This document shows, piece by piece, positions 63,878 to 64,000 of a stretch of 64,000 nt of DNA; within the stretch, counting starts at the first letter, position 1, and every line of letters starts with the position of its first letter. Under the pieces are notes generated by a model. It had not been told where the DNA came from and did no database searches. It saw nothing but the letters and a program-made list of their open reading frames with translations. The DNA is taken from contig NZ_QHKS01000011.1 of NCBI RefSeq assembly GCF_003353175.1, positions 212,663 to 276,662 on the forward strand. The letters run 5' to 3'. The position numbers and the translations under genes were made by a program. The stretch is from Paraburkholderia lacunae (lineage in GTDB: Bacteria; Pseudomonadota; Gammaproteobacteria; Burkholderiales; Burkholderiaceae).

Positions 63878-64000
63878 CTAGTGTCCCGAGTTAGAAATTC
63901 GTAGACAAAATCGCTTGACGCTGGCGAGGATGTCGTCGGCCGATTTGGTCCAGTTGAAAGGTCTCGGATCAGTGTTGTTGATCTGGATGTATTGGCGAAT
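63878..64000 (-). CDS. IS630-family transposase, C-terminal end (5' part off window)
   Basis: The 40 codons end in IRQYIQINNTDPRPFNWTKS and DDILASVKRFCLRISNSGH, the typical last part of IS630-family DDE transposases (usually NxDPKPFxWTKTADEIL). The stop codon TAG at 63878-63880 is at the very end of the element and touches the next gene's ATG. The rest lies beyond the window. Confidence 0.88.
   Translation of the reverse strand: MRQYIQINNTDPRPFNWTKSADDILASVKRFCLRISNSGH
63881..64000 (-). mobile_element. IS630-type insertion sequence, right end
   Basis: The element probably ends at 63881, with the TA at 63879-63880 being one copy of the TA target duplication typical of IS630; the local site reads CTAG, a known preference. 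GTGTCCCGAGTTAGAAATTC at the end would be the terminal inverted repeat, with the other copy off window. Confidence 0.7.

Overview
The window is high-GC DNA that reads as a core chromosomal stretch of a Burkholderia-group betaproteobacterium, most likely Paraburkholderia. The reasons are the 14-gene nuo operon followed by DUF2818 and NUDIX genes, the ilvB-ilvH-ilvC-psd-pssA-leuA order, rpsO-pnp and tpiA-secG-tRNA-Leu-nuo adjacency, and many Burkholderia-type conserved hypotheticals (DUF924, DUF1178, DUF3106, DUF3619). No prophage, CRISPR array or integrative element is visible. The only mobile DNA is the tail of an IS630-type insertion sequence at the right edge.

Layout. 1-13.6 kb: a partial Fsr-type efflux gene, a chemoreceptor, DUF924, a GT83 membrane glycosyltransferase, an SDR, a TetR-LOG pair, then an envelope-lipid group (UDP-diacylglucosamine diphosphatase-like phosphoesterase, GT4 glycosyltransferase, diacylglycerol kinase), and an ECF sigma factor operon (sigma, DUF3619, DUF3106, RDD). 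13.9-21.1 kb: branched-chain amino acid synthesis (ilvB, ilvH, ilvC), phosphatidylethanolamine synthesis (psd, pssA) and leuA with a candidate leucine attenuator leader. 21.2-26 kb: SulP transporter plus beta-carbonic anhydrase, a BamE-like lipoprotein and a periplasmic binding protein. 26-31.7 kb: rpsO, pnp, quinone oxidoreductase, tpiA, secG and tRNA-Leu(GAG). 31.8-47.8 kb: complete NADH dehydrogenase I operon nuoA-N, DUF2818 and NUDIX hydrolase.

48-58.4 kb is an acyl-CoA catabolism region made of two facing modules. The plus-strand module has two adjacent acyl-CoA dehydrogenases and two adjacent MaoC hydratases. The minus-strand operon has 3-hydroxyacyl-CoA dehydrogenase, enoyl-CoA hydratase, histidine phosphatase, an APH-type kinase and an acyl-CoA dehydrogenase with the ACAD10/ACAD11 signature. 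The last two look like the separated halves of the ACAD10/11 fusion and suggest breakdown of 4-hydroxyacyl-CoAs through a phosphorylated intermediate. 58.5-64 kb: a GST, an aminotransferase, an orphan PIN protein, YaaA, an M14 carboxypeptidase, a secreted Lys/Ser-rich protein, and the IS630 end that abuts its start codon.

Most notable non-coding signals: a 29-codon leader ORF before leuA in which three of four leucine codons are CTA; a possible small RNA gene near 7975-8098 carrying a 28-bp repeat that recurs at 29002; several short tandem repeats in intergenic DNA; and a perfect 12-bp palindrome between the acyl-CoA operon and its divergent GST gene. All calls come from reading the sequence and from recalled family knowledge; no search was run.
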